From Acidobacteriota bacterium (GTDB lineage Bacteria > Acidobacteriota > Thermoanaerobaculia > UBA5066 > Gp7-AA6): a stretch of DNA of 32,355 nucleotides. Numbering within the stretch: position 1 is the first letter of the stretch; every line of letters begins with the position of its first letter. The stretch spans positions 14,942 through 47,296 of the forward strand of contig QHVV01000109.1 in the NCBI GenBank assembly GCA_003222385.1. Reading direction: 5' to 3'. Below, piece after piece: positions 8,107 to 15,934 of this stretch. The notes under the pieces are model-generated. The model had not been told where the DNA came from. It made no database searches and worked only from the letters and a program-made list of their open reading frames with translations. Both the position numbers and the translations under genes were made by a program.

Positions 8107-9107
8107 GACGGGATCTCCTCGGGCGCTTCCCCTGCCGCCTCCCCGACCGTATCCTCCGAAGGGGCCGGCGCCGGCGCGATCTCCTCGTGCCGGGTCAGGC
8201 GCACGAAGACGTCTTCGAGCGAGACCGATTCCAGGACGAGCTCGCGGAGGATCCAGCCTCGCGCGACCGCCGTGCGGAAGACCTCCTCGCGGGGGTCGGC
8301 GCGCGCGGCGCACTCGAGCCGCACGCGGGTCTCGCCGTCGGCGGACGTTTCGGAGACCGAGGTGACACCGGGCAGGCCGGCGAGCGTATCCCGCGCCTCG
8401 ATCTGCCCGGCGAACGAAGCCCGCACCACCGGCGCGCCGGCCAGCCGGCTGCGCAGCTCCGCGGCGGTCCCTTCGGCCACGATCGAGCCGCGGTCGATGA
8501 TCAAGACCCGGTCGCAGACCGCGTCCACCTCCGGAAGGATGTGCGTGGAAAGGAGGACCGCGCGTTCGCGGCCGAGCAGGCGGATCGTCTCCCGGATCTT
8601 GATGATCTGCATCGGGTCGAGCCCGACGGTCGGCTCGTCGAGAACGAGAACGGGAGGACGGTGGACGAGCGCGCCGGCGAGCGCGGTCCGCTGGCGGAAG
8701 CCTTTCGAGAGGTTCTCGACCTTGCGATCCGCCACCTCTTCGAGCAGGCAGTTGTCGATCGCTTCGCGCACGCGCCGCGCGACTTCCGCGCCCCGGACGC
8801 CCTCCAGCCGCGCGCGGTAGGCGAGGTACTCGCGCACGCGCATTTCCGGGTAGAGCGCCGCCGACTCCGGCAGGTAGCCGAGGCTCGCGCGAGCCTGCTC
8901 CGAGCGCGTCACGACGTCGTAGCCGGCCACACGCGCGGTTCCCGACGTCGGGGGGAGGAACCCTGTCAGGACCCGCATCGCGGTCGTCTTCCCGGCGCCG
9001 TTGGGCCCCAGGAAGCCCACGATCTCCCCTTCCTTGACCGAGAACGAGACGTCGGAAACGGCGAGCTGGGTCGGGAAGCGCTTGGTGAGGTTCTCGACTT
9101 CGATCAT
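8103..9107 (-). CDS. ABC transporter ATP-binding protein (GldA-like)
   Basis: Nucleotide-binding subunit of 334 aa. Walker A is GPNGAGKTT (34-42), the signature region is NLSKGFRQR (a variant of LSGGQ), Walker B with its catalytic Glu is VLVLDEPTVGLDP, and the switch His is in LSTHILPEVD. The C-terminal 100 residues form a separate beta-rich domain common in ABC-2 exporters, followed by an Ala/Pro/Glu-rich tail that looks disordered. It is the first gene of the four-gene operon. The ATG at 9107 has a possible -10 (TTAGAT, 9137-9132) 24 nt upstream and a weak AGG near the start. The upstream extension of the frame overlaps the divergent ABC gene and is not real. Confidence 0.92.
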   Translation of the reverse strand: MIEVENLTKRFPTQLAVSDVSFSVKEGEIVGFLGPNGAGKTTAMRVLTGFLPPTSGTARVAGYDVVTRSEQARASLGYLPESAALYPEMRVREYLAYRARLEGVRGAEVARRVREAIDNCLLEEVADRKVENLSKGFRQRTALAGALVHRPPVLVLDEPTVGLDPMQIIKIRETIRLLGRERAVLLSTHILPEVDAVCDRVLIIDRGSIVAEGTAAELRSRLAGAPVVRASFAGQIEARDTLAGLPGVTSVSETSADGETRVRLECAARADPREEVFRTAVARGWILRELVLESVSLEDVFVRLTRHEEIAPAPAPSEDTVGEAAGEAPEEIPS

Positions 9108-9170
9108 CCGGCCTGTCGAAAAGCGCGCGGAATCTAACACGTATTCCCGGTCACGTAAGATGAACGAAAG
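9108..9170. promoter_or_regulatory. 63-bp divergent promoter region between two ABC systems
   Basis: Both operons must start here. On the plus strand TAAGAT (9156-9161) ends 9 nt before the ATG at 9171, which suggests a very short or absent leader. On the minus strand TTAGAT (9137-9132) lies 24 nt before the ATG at 9107. No clear -35 boxes or operator palindrome were seen. Confidence 0.4.
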
Positions 9171-10082
9171 ATGATCGCCGTCGCCGGAGTGTCCAAAGCG
9201 TTCGGGCGCTTCGGCGCCCGCCGCGTGCAGGCGCTCGACTCGGTCTCCCTGGAGGTCCGCCGCGGAGAGACGCTCGGTCTGATCGGCCCGAACGGAGCGG
9301 GAAAGACGACGCTCCTCTCCTGTCTTCTCGGGTTCCTGAAACCGGACCGGGGCACGATCACGGTCGACGGAAAGACTCCGGACGACCTCTCGGTCCGCGC
9401 CCGAACGGGCTACCTTCCGGAGCGGCTGGGCTTCGATCGGGACCTGCCCGGGAGGGCCTTTCTCGCGTTCCACTGGCGGCTCGCCGGCGGCGCTCGCGCG
9501 CTCGCCCATGCCGGGGTCGAGGCCGCGGCGGATCGCGTCGGTCTCGAGCGGTCCGCTCTCGCGCGACCTTTGCGAGGTTATTCGCGCGGGATGCTCCAGC
9601 GGATCGGGCTCGCCCAGGCGCTGCTCCGCGACCCCGAGTTCCTCTTCTTGGACGAGCCGGCTTCCGGCACCGATCCGCGCGGAGTCGCGCTCGTCCGGGA
9701 GCGGATTCTCGAAGCGAAAGCCCGCGGCGCGACGATCGTCTTGAATTCTCACCAGCTCGCGGAGGTCGAAAAGGTGTGCGACCGGGTCGTCTTCATCGAG
9801 AGCGGCCGCCTGACCCGGAGCGAGACCCTCCGAGGAGATCGCGCGACGCGGCGCCGGGGACTGGTCCGCGTGCCCCCCGCCCTCCTCGAGAACGCCGCGG
9901 CGATCCTCGCCGCTGAACAACTCGGGCCGGCCGGCGACCCGCCCGGCTCTCTGCGTTTCGCGGTCGGCTCGGACGACGACATGGCCCGAGCCGTCCGCGC
10001 TCTGGCTCTCGCGGACGTCCCGGTTTACGAAGCGCGGGTCTCGGCGGAGCTCGAAGAGCTCTTTTCGGAGAGCGGGCCATGA
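9171..10082 (+). CDS. ABC transporter ATP-binding protein, second system
   Basis: ATPase of 303 aa. Walker A is GPNGAGKTT (39-47), Walker B is FLFLDEPASGTDP, and the switch His lies in LNSHQLAEVEKVCD. The signature motif reads YSRGMLQR rather than LSGGQ; the S-x-G-M form is common in exporters coupled to ABC-2 permeases. The C-terminal 80 residues form a variable domain. The gene is co-transcribed with a permease through an ATGA overlap. It is not a close copy of the ATPase encoded across the divergent promoter, so the two operons look like separate systems rather than a recent duplication. The substrate is unknown. Confidence 0.9.
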   Translation: MIAVAGVSKAFGRFGARRVQALDSVSLEVRRGETLGLIGPNGAGKTTLLSCLLGFLKPDRGTITVDGKTPDDLSVRARTGYLPERLGFDRDLPGRAFLAFHWRLAGGARALAHAGVEAAADRVGLERSALARPLRGYSRGMLQRIGLAQALLRDPEFLFLDEPASGTDPRGVALVRERILEAKARGATIVLNSHQLAEVEKVCDRVVFIESGRLTRSETLRGDRATRRRGLVRVPPALLENAAAILAAEQLGPAGDPPGSLRFAVGSDDDMARAVRALALADVPVYEARVSAELEELFSESGP

Positions 10083-10777
10083 TCGAAATGGTCCGCCGTT
10101 ACCTGCGTCAGAAATACGGCTCGGTCGGTTTTTCCCTGGCGCTCGGGATCCTGGCGATCATCGAGACGTTCACTTTCGCCAACGGCGGAGGTCGCGGCGG
10201 GTTCGTCGTCGTGCACTGGGGGATCTTTCTGCTCGCGGCAGGATCCGTCTCGCGTGACGTCTCGAGCGGCGCCCTGCAGATGATCCTGTCGCGGCCGATC
10301 CGCCGGACCGAATACCTGTTCGGCCGGTATCTGGGGATCCTCGCGTCGTACGGCCTGTTTCTCATGGCCACGAGCGCCGCCATCTTTCTCGTCGTCCGAC
10401 TGACGTCCGGCCCCGCCCGCGAGGAGGCCTCGCTCGCCTCGCTCGCGCTCCTGGCCGGAGACGCCTTCCTGGACGGCGCCTTCCAAGCCGCGATCCTCCT
10501 GATGTTCTCGACGTTTCTGCCGGGGATCGCGGACCTGCTCGGCCTTCTCGTTCTCTTCCTCGTCCTTCATCTGCCGCCGTGGAACCGGACCTGGCTGCGC
10601 AACGCGTCCGACGCGGCCAAGGACAACCTGCTCCCCCAGGTCTCCTGGAATGAAGCGCTGCGCGGAGACGGTATTCTGGGAGCGGCGACCGGCCGCTGGG
10701 TTTTCGCGCTGACGGTTTACCTGGTGGTCGCCGCCCTGATCTTCAGCCGAAGGGAGCTGCCCTATGGACAGGACTAA
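10079..10777 (+). CDS. ABC-2 type permease, second system
   Basis: Membrane protein of 232 aa with about six hydrophobic segments. The short loop SRDVSSGALQMILSRPIRRTEYL (key part SSGALQMILSRPI) is the conserved ABC-2 cytoplasmic motif that contacts the ATPase. The gene starts within the stop of the ATPase gene (ATGA) and its end overlaps the thioredoxin gene by 14 nt, so all three are one transcriptional unit. The protein may export or extrude a small molecule or assist membrane-protein handling; nothing in the sequence fixes the substrate. Confidence 0.88.
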   Translation: MIEMVRRYLRQKYGSVGFSLALGILAIIETFTFANGGGRGGFVVVHWGIFLLAAGSVSRDVSSGALQMILSRPIRRTEYLFGRYLGILASYGLFLMATSAAIFLVVRLTSGPAREEASLASLALLAGDAFLDGAFQAAILLMFSTFLPGIADLLGLLVLFLVLHLPPWNRTWLRNASDAAKDNLLPQVSWNEALRGDGILGAATGRWVFALTVYLVVAALIFSRRELPYGQD

Positions 10778-11351
10778 GACCGCCCCGCTCGGCAACAGCG
10801 TTCCGCCCGAGCCCGGGACGGACGGGGGCAAGCGTGTCCGCTCGGGCTCGCAGGCGAAGCTCTCTTCGGTGTTCCTCTGGGTGCTGCTCGCCGCCGCGCT
10901 CTTCCGGCTCGTGACGTCGGTGACCTCGAAGAAAGACGCGGGCGCGGGAGGTCTCGTGCACTGGGTCTCCCCGACCGCGGCCGCGGCCGCCGCGCGGGCG
11001 TCGAACAAACCGGTCCTCTACGACTTCACCGCCGAGTGGTGCGGGCCGTGCCATGTCCTCGACTCGGACGGGTGGACCGACTCGAAGGTCGCGGCGATCG
11101 TGGACGCGTCGTACGTGCCCGCGCGCGTCGTCGACCGGATGCGCGAAGAGGGGACGAATCCCCCGTGGTTGGACGAGCTCCAGCGCCGCTACCGCGTGGA
11201 GGCTTTTCCCACTCTCGTGGTCGCGGCCCCCGACGGCCGCGAAATCGCGATCGCTCAGGGTTACGCCGGAAAGCAGAAGCTCCTGGCGTTTCTTCAGAGC
11301 TCGGCCACGGCGCCGCCCCGGACGGACAATCCCGCGCCTGCGCCCCGGTAA
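10764..11351 (+). CDS. membrane-anchored thioredoxin-like protein
   Basis: Protein of 195 aa with a polar N-terminus, one membrane segment (about 34-52, SSVFLWVLLAAALFRLV) and a thioredoxin fold. The active site is WCGPC (Cys93, Cys96) in FTAEWCGPCHVLD, and the cis-proline is in FPTLVV (Pro149). The spacing resembles the C-terminal domain of DsbD or Thioredoxin_7 proteins. With more positive charge before the segment, the catalytic domain is probably outside the cytoplasm. The C-terminus is Pro-rich. AGGGAG about 7 nt before the ATG gives a good ribosome site inside the permease gene. It may reduce disulfides in an envelope protein or help cytochrome maturation; the partner is unknown. It converges on uvrA with an 8-nt gap. 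Confidence 0.85.
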   Translation: MDRTKTAPLGNSVPPEPGTDGGKRVRSGSQAKLSSVFLWVLLAAALFRLVTSVTSKKDAGAGGLVHWVSPTAAAAAARASNKPVLYDFTAEWCGPCHVLDSDGWTDSKVAAIVDASYVPARVVDRMREEGTNPPWLDELQRRYRVEAFPTLVVAAPDGREIAIAQGYAGKQKLLAFLQSSATAPPRTDNPAPAPR

Positions 11352-11359
11352 CCGACCCG

Positions 11360-14302
11360 CTACATCCCGCTCCGGTCTTTCGCGCGGGCTCTCCGGTCTT
11401 CCTCCGGAGGCGGAACGGGCTCCGTCTCGGCGAGGAAGCGTCCCGTCAGGCTGGCGGAAGCCCGCCGAATCTCCTCGGGAGGTCCCTCGGCCACGATCCG
11501 GCCCCCCTCGTCACCCCCTCCCGGTCCCAGGTCGATGATCCAGTCGGAGGCCGCCAGGAACTCCAGGTGGTGCTCGACCGCGACGACGGAGTGGCCGCGG
11601 GAAATGAGCCGGCGGAAGGTCTTCAAGAGCCGGTTCACGTCGGAGGCGTGAAGACCGGTGGTCGGCTCGTCGAACAGAAACAGAACGCCGCGCGCCGTGG
11701 CCGGCCGGATCTCCAGGAACGAAGCGAGTTTCAAGCGCTGCGCTTCGCCGCCCGAAAGAGTGGCGGTGGGCTGGCCGAGCGGGAGATAGCCCAGACCGAC
11801 CTCCGCGAGCGGCGCCAGGCGCCGAACGATCGCAGTCTCGTCCGAGAAGAACGACATCGCCTCGTCCACGGTCATCGCGAGAACGTCGCCGATGTTCTTC
11901 CCGCGGTGCCGCACGGCGAGAACCCGTCCCTGGAACCGCCGCCCGTCGCAGACGTCGCACCGGACGGTGACGTCGGCTAAGAACTGCATGTCGATCGTCT
12001 GCCAGCCGGTCCCTTTGCACACCTCGCAGCGGCCGCCCGGCGAGTTGAACGAAAAGTCGCGCGCGGTGATCCGGCGCGATACGGCGCGCGCGGTCCGCGC
12101 GAAGACCTGCCGGATGTCGTCCCACGCCTTGGTGTAAGTGACCGGGTTGGACCGCGCCGATCGACCGAGCGGGCTCTGGTCGACGAGCAGGATGTCGGAG
12201 ACGAGCTCCAGTCCCTCGATCCGATCGTGTGCCCCGACGTCCAGCTGCACGGTTCCCTTGAAGCGCCGTGCATAGGAGTTGTGCAGGATGTCGCGCACGA
12301 GAGTCGACTTCCCGGATCCCGAGATCCCCGAGACCGCGACCAGGCGCCCGAGAGGGAACCGCACCGTCAGGTTCTTCAGGTTGTGCTCCCGCGCGCCGAC
12401 GACCGTCACCGCTCCTTCGGCGCGCCGGAAGGCGACCACGCGGCCGCCCCGCAACGTCCGCGTCGGAACCGCCGGGCCGCGGGGCGCCGGCCCGGCCTTC
12501 CCCTTCCCGGGGAGACCCCGGCGCCGCAGGAGCTCCCCCGTCGCCGAAGACTTCACCCGTGCGAGCGCGCGCGGCGTTCCCTCGAAGAGGAGCTGTCCGC
12601 CGAGGCTGCCGGCGCCGGGACCCAGGTCGATGACGTGGTCTGCCGCCTCGATCGCCTCGGGATCGTGCTCGACCACGACGACCGTGTTTCCGCGGTCCGC
12701 GAGGCGCCGCAGGATCGCGAGGAGACGCCGCGTGTCCACTGCGTGCAGGCCGATCGTGGGCTCGTCGAGCACGTAGAGGGTCCCCGTCAGAGAGCCTCCG
12801 AGCGCCGAGGCGAGACCGATCCTCTGGGACTCTCCCCCCGAAAGTGTTCGCGCCGCGCGCGAGAGCGTCAGGTACTCGAGCCCGACGTCGTTCATGTACC
12901 GGACGCGGGAACGGATCTCCGACACGACTGATCCCAACCGATCTTCTTCGGACGGATTGAGCGACAGCTCGTCGAACCACTTCTTCAAGTCCCGGAGCGA
13001 GAGATCCACCAGATCGGAGATCGTGCGTCCGCGGAACCGGACCCACAGCGACGGCGGGCCCAGGCGGGCGCCCCGGCAGTCGGGGCACAGGCGATATGCG
13101 CGATATCTCGCGAGCAGGACCCGGACGTGGATCTTGTAGCGCTTCGTCTCGAGCCACTCGAAGAAACCGTTGACGCCGTAGAACTCTCCCCTTCCCTTGA
13201 TCAGGACTTCCCGCTCGTGCGCGGAGAGCCGCTCGACCGGCACGTCCGTGCGGACCGAGTACCGCCGGCACGCGCGGAAGAGATCGTCGTAGGCGGACTC
13301 GTAGGCCGGCGTGTTCCAGGCCGCGACCGGACGCTCGTCCAGCCTCAGGCTCGGGTTGGGAATCACTTTCTCCAGATCCACTCCGATCACCCGCCCGAAG
13401 CCCTGGCAGGTCGGGCACGCCCCGAGCGGCGAGTTGAAGGCGAAGAGCGGGGGCGTCGGGTCGCGGAACTCGCAGCCGCAGGAGGGGCAGTGGAGGCCGC
13501 GGCGGAACGTCCGGGTGCCCGCGTCCGTGCTCGATAGCAGCGAGCCGGACATCGAGAACGCCGCCTCGGCCGCCGCCGCGATCTCGGGGCGCGATTCCTC
13601 CCGGACGATGAAGCGTCCGACGACGACCCGCAGGTTCCCGTCGGCGTCGAGGAGCTCCGCAACCCTTGCCGGGTCGTCCGGGATCTCGACGGTCTCACCC
13701 GACGGAGAAAGCGCCCGGAAGAAGCCGGCCCGCTTCAGCTCCGCGATCCGGAGGGCTTCGTCGCGCTCCTTCTGGCGGCGGCCCCGGCGCTTCTTCTCCC
13801 CGCCGCTGCCCTTCCAGTCGACGGGCGCCGCGAGGACGACGCGGGAACCCTCCTCCGACGTCGCCAGCTCCTCCACGGCGCGGTCGACCCCTCCGGGGAC
13901 CGCGGCGAGGCCGCAGTCCGGGCAAAACGTCGTCCCGCCGTGGGCGAAGAGAAGGCGGAGCGAGTCGTAGATCTCGGTCTGCGTGCCCACCGTCGAGCGG
14001 GCGTTTCGGACTCCGTTCTTCTGCTCGAGCGCGATCGCCGGAGGAACCGGTTCGATCGAGTCGACGTCGGGCCGGTCGAGCCGCTCCAAGAACTGCCGGG
14101 CATACGTGGAAAGCGACTCGGCGTACCGGCGCTGCCCTTCCGCGTAGAGCGTGTCGAAGGCGAGCGAGGACTTGCCCGAGCCGGAGACGCCGGTGACGAC
14201 CGTAATGCGGGAGAGCGGAATCTGGACCGAGATGTCCTTCAGGTTGTGGGTCCGCGCGCCGAGGATGCGGACGACAGGGGCGGGTCGAGGGTGTGACTTC
14301 AT
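11360..14302 (-). CDS. uvrA: UvrA, excinuclease ABC subunit A
   Basis: DNA-damage recognition ATPase of nucleotide excision repair, 980 aa from the ATG at 14302. The first P-loop is GVSGSGKSS (38-46) and the second is GISGSGKST; both halves have UvrA signature and Walker B motifs ([13 protein letters not shown] with [24 protein letters not shown] with [11 protein letters not shown]). Zinc-binding cysteines are visible as CPSCG...CPTCQGFG and CEVCKGTG...CDVCDGRRF. The UvrB-binding region (about 125-245) is present, so this is the main UvrA and not the UvrA2 type, but it holds a basic insert ([11 protein letters not shown]). A TTG four codons upstream (14314) is an alternative start; TAGATT lies 11 nt before the ATG. 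No uvrB or uvrC is in the window. Confidence 0.95.
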   Translation of the reverse strand: MKSHPRPAPVVRILGARTHNLKDISVQIPLSRITVVTGVSGSGKSSLAFDTLYAEGQRRYAESLSTYARQFLERLDRPDVDSIEPVPPAIALEQKNGVRNARSTVGTQTEIYDSLRLLFAHGGTTFCPDCGLAAVPGGVDRAVEELATSEEGSRVVLAAPVDWKGSGGEKKRRGRRQKERDEALRIAELKRAGFFRALSPSGETVEIPDDPARVAELLDADGNLRVVVGRFIVREESRPEIAAAAEAAFSMSGSLLSSTDAGTRTFRRGLHCPSCGCEFRDPTPPLFAFNSPLGACPTCQGFGRVIGVDLEKVIPNPSLRLDERPVAAWNTPAYESAYDDLFRACRRYSVRTDVPVERLSAHEREVLIKGRGEFYGVNGFFEWLETKRYKIHVRVLLARYRAYRLCPDCRGARLGPPSLWVRFRGRTISDLVDLSLRDLKKWFDELSLNPSEEDRLGSVVSEIRSRVRYMNDVGLEYLTLSRAARTLSGGESQRIGLASALGGSLTGTLYVLDEPTIGLHAVDTRRLLAILRRLADRGNTVVVVEHDPEAIEAADHVIDLGPGAGSLGGQLLFEGTPRALARVKSSATGELLRRRGLPGKGKAGPAPRGPAVPTRTLRGGRVVAFRRAEGAVTVVGAREHNLKNLTVRFPLGRLVAVSGISGSGKSTLVRDILHNSYARRFKGTVQLDVGAHDRIEGLELVSDILLVDQSPLGRSARSNPVTYTKAWDDIRQVFARTARAVSRRITARDFSFNSPGGRCEVCKGTGWQTIDMQFLADVTVRCDVCDGRRFQGRVLAVRHRGKNIGDVLAMTVDEAMSFFSDETAIVRRLAPLAEVGLGYLPLGQPTATLSGGEAQRLKLASFLEIRPATARGVLFLFDEPTTGLHASDVNRLLKTFRRLISRGHSVVAVEHHLEFLAASDWIIDLGPGGGDEGGRIVAEGPPEEIRRASASLTGRFLAETEPVPPPEEDRRARAKDRSGM

Positions 14303-14320
14303 CGAACCGCTCAATCTACC

Positions 14321-14352
14321 AGAAAGAAAAAGGCCGCGGACGAACCGCGGCC
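14321..14352 (-). terminator. Rho-independent terminator
   Basis: Perfect 8-bp stem GGCCGCGG / CCGCGGCC (14332-14339 and 14345-14352) with a 5-nt loop. On the minus strand it is followed by TTTTTCTTTCT. It lies just after the stop of the secreted PCRLVDTR gene and separates it from uvrA, so uvrA needs its own promoter. Confidence 0.85.
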
Positions 14353-14375
14353 GCTCCGCAGAGAGTCGAGTCGAG

Positions 14376-15845
14376 CTACTCGGGCGAGGGTTGGGGCGTT
14401 GGTCGTTCGCGCTCCGCCCAGATTCGATCCCAGCCGAGTCGCTGCGCCGTTTCCATGTTAACCGTGCCGTCCGCGTTGTACGTGCCGTTCTGAATCAGCA
14501 GCTGCTTCTGGCCTTCTGTCAGGTACTGCGGCATCGTCGCGTCCGCGGACTTCGGCATGTACTCGTTGCCGTCGCCGATCGGCGACGTCAAATGCTTGTG
14601 GGTCCGCCGAATGCCGTTGACCATGTAGTAGAACTCGAGGTTCCTGGAGGACTGGACGACGATCTCGTTCAGGTCCGCCTTCATCACTCCGACGGACGCC
14701 ATTCCCCCGATCGGCGTGATCTGAACGGTCAATCCTTCTGAGTCGGTCACTAGCCGAAAGTCTTCCGGCACGGCGATCCGGGCCATTCCGCGCTCGAATT
14801 TTCCCCGCCCGCGGAAATAGGTCCCCGGCTCGGGCCCTTCGAGGGAGATGTATCGGATGACCTTCGACGCGTCCGTCGGATGAGGCTCGACGAAGAACTT
14901 CGCTCCGCCACCGCCGTAGTTGGCCGTCGACCAGACCCCGTAGCCGGGACCGGTGTTGTAGCCCAAGTATCCCTCCGCCAGCACCGCACCCGAGACGTTG
15001 ACCAGGGAGCCGGCGACCCCGACGACACGGGAAATCCCGAGAACACCCAGCTGGGTACTCTCGCCGCGAACGCCCGCCCCGGGATAGTTTCCGGGAAAGT
15101 TGAAGAAGGGTCCCTGCCGGCCGAACACGCCCGACGAAGCGATGCCGGCGTCGCCGGCGAAACCCGAGATCGCTCTCCCGGCTCCCGTGCTGGCAATGGT
15201 GACGTGTAACCCGCAGGAGCCCGTACAGCCGGTCGAGTTGTTCGCGAAGGTCGCCGTGGGGTTGTTGAACGAATTGTTCACCAGGTAAAAAGTATTCGCC
15301 TGGTTCGTCCACTGTTGCGAAAAGTATCCGTTGATGTCGATGATCAGGTCGGTTCCCGAAACGCCGGCGACGACCGTGATGTCCTGGTCGAGGCCGGCCG
15401 GCACGATCGCCGCGTTCGCGACCGTCTGGCCGGCGACGTAGTTGAGCGTGGAGACCGTCGGTTGAGAGGCTCCTTTTGGATAGATCAGGATGAAGCCGGG
15501 CCCCAGCGTATTCGTCACCGTGATGTTCAGAGAATAGGCGGAGATCACCGAGGGAAGGCCCGGACACGGGCCATTTTCCAGATCGAAGCTCCTCGGAACT
15601 CCGGCCGTGAGCCGGGGCGGACCGAACCCGGCCGGAAAGTTCGGGATCGTCGTCGTGCGCGTGTCGACGAGCCGGCACGGCTGAACACCGATGAAGGGCC
15701 GTGGCTCCGTCACGTCGGCCATTGTCGTGATTCCGGAGGATCGATACGGTGGAACCGTCCAGTTCGAGAGTGGAATGTCGGAAGACTGCGCGAAGAGAGT
15801 CAGGGACAGGAGACCGGTCGCGAGGACCGAGGCCAGAAGTCGCAT
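14376..15845 (-). CDS. secreted PCRLVDTR-type modular surface protein (short paralog)
   Basis: Protein of 489 aa with a signal peptide (about 1-20, ending LFAQSS). Three parts follow: an N-terminal beta-rich module (about 21-175) with [44 protein letters not shown] and [10 protein letters not shown]; a Gly-rich middle with GVxG-type units (GVRGES, GVLGIS, GVAGSL); and a C-terminal module from about 320 with [29 protein letters not shown] and [10 protein letters not shown], ending with [18 protein letters not shown]. The C-terminal part resembles a domain I know from tail-fibre-like bacterial surface proteins; the function is unknown. GGAGGTGAT lies just before the ATG, a near-perfect ribosome site. 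A paralog lies at 26324-27958 in the opposite orientation. Confidence 0.88.
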   Translation of the reverse strand: MRLLASVLATGLLSLTLFAQSSDIPLSNWTVPPYRSSGITTMADVTEPRPFIGVQPCRLVDTRTTTIPNFPAGFGPPRLTAGVPRSFDLENGPCPGLPSVISAYSLNITVTNTLGPGFILIYPKGASQPTVSTLNYVAGQTVANAAIVPAGLDQDITVVAGVSGTDLIIDINGYFSQQWTNQANTFYLVNNSFNNPTATFANNSTGCTGSCGLHVTIASTGAGRAISGFAGDAGIASSGVFGRQGPFFNFPGNYPGAGVRGESTQLGVLGISRVVGVAGSLVNVSGAVLAEGYLGYNTGPGYGVWSTANYGGGGAKFFVEPHPTDASKVIRYISLEGPEPGTYFRGRGKFERGMARIAVPEDFRLVTDSEGLTVQITPIGGMASVGVMKADLNEIVVQSSRNLEFYYMVNGIRRTHKHLTSPIGDGNEYMPKSADATMPQYLTEGQKQLLIQNGTYNADGTVNMETAQRLGWDRIWAERERPTPQPSPE

Positions 15846-15899
15846 TCATCACCTCCAAAAAAAGAGGGGCGTTTGCGCGAATGCTATGGCGTGTCCCAC

Positions 15900-15934
15900 T
15901 TCGGGGAAAGCCCGAACTGAGGAGGCATCCTCAG
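15900..15934 (-). terminator. two adjacent hairpins at the end of the penicillin-binding protein gene
   Basis: CTGAGGA-ggca-TCCTCAG (15917-15934) covers the stop codon, and TTCGGG-gaaag-CCCGAA (15900-15916) follows directly. Both stems are perfect. No T-run follows on the minus strand, so this is at best a weak or Rho-assisted terminator, or an mRNA-end stabiliser. Confidence 0.45.

Noticed and set aside
8103-11351. Recent duplication of one ABC operon to give the two divergent systems
   Set aside because: The two ATPases differ in signature motif and C-terminal domain, the permeases differ in sequence, and the accessory genes are unrelated.
11360-14302. UvrA2-type paralog (drug or damage-tolerance variant)
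   Set aside because: The UvrB-binding region is present, although it has an insert, so the main UvrA is the better call.
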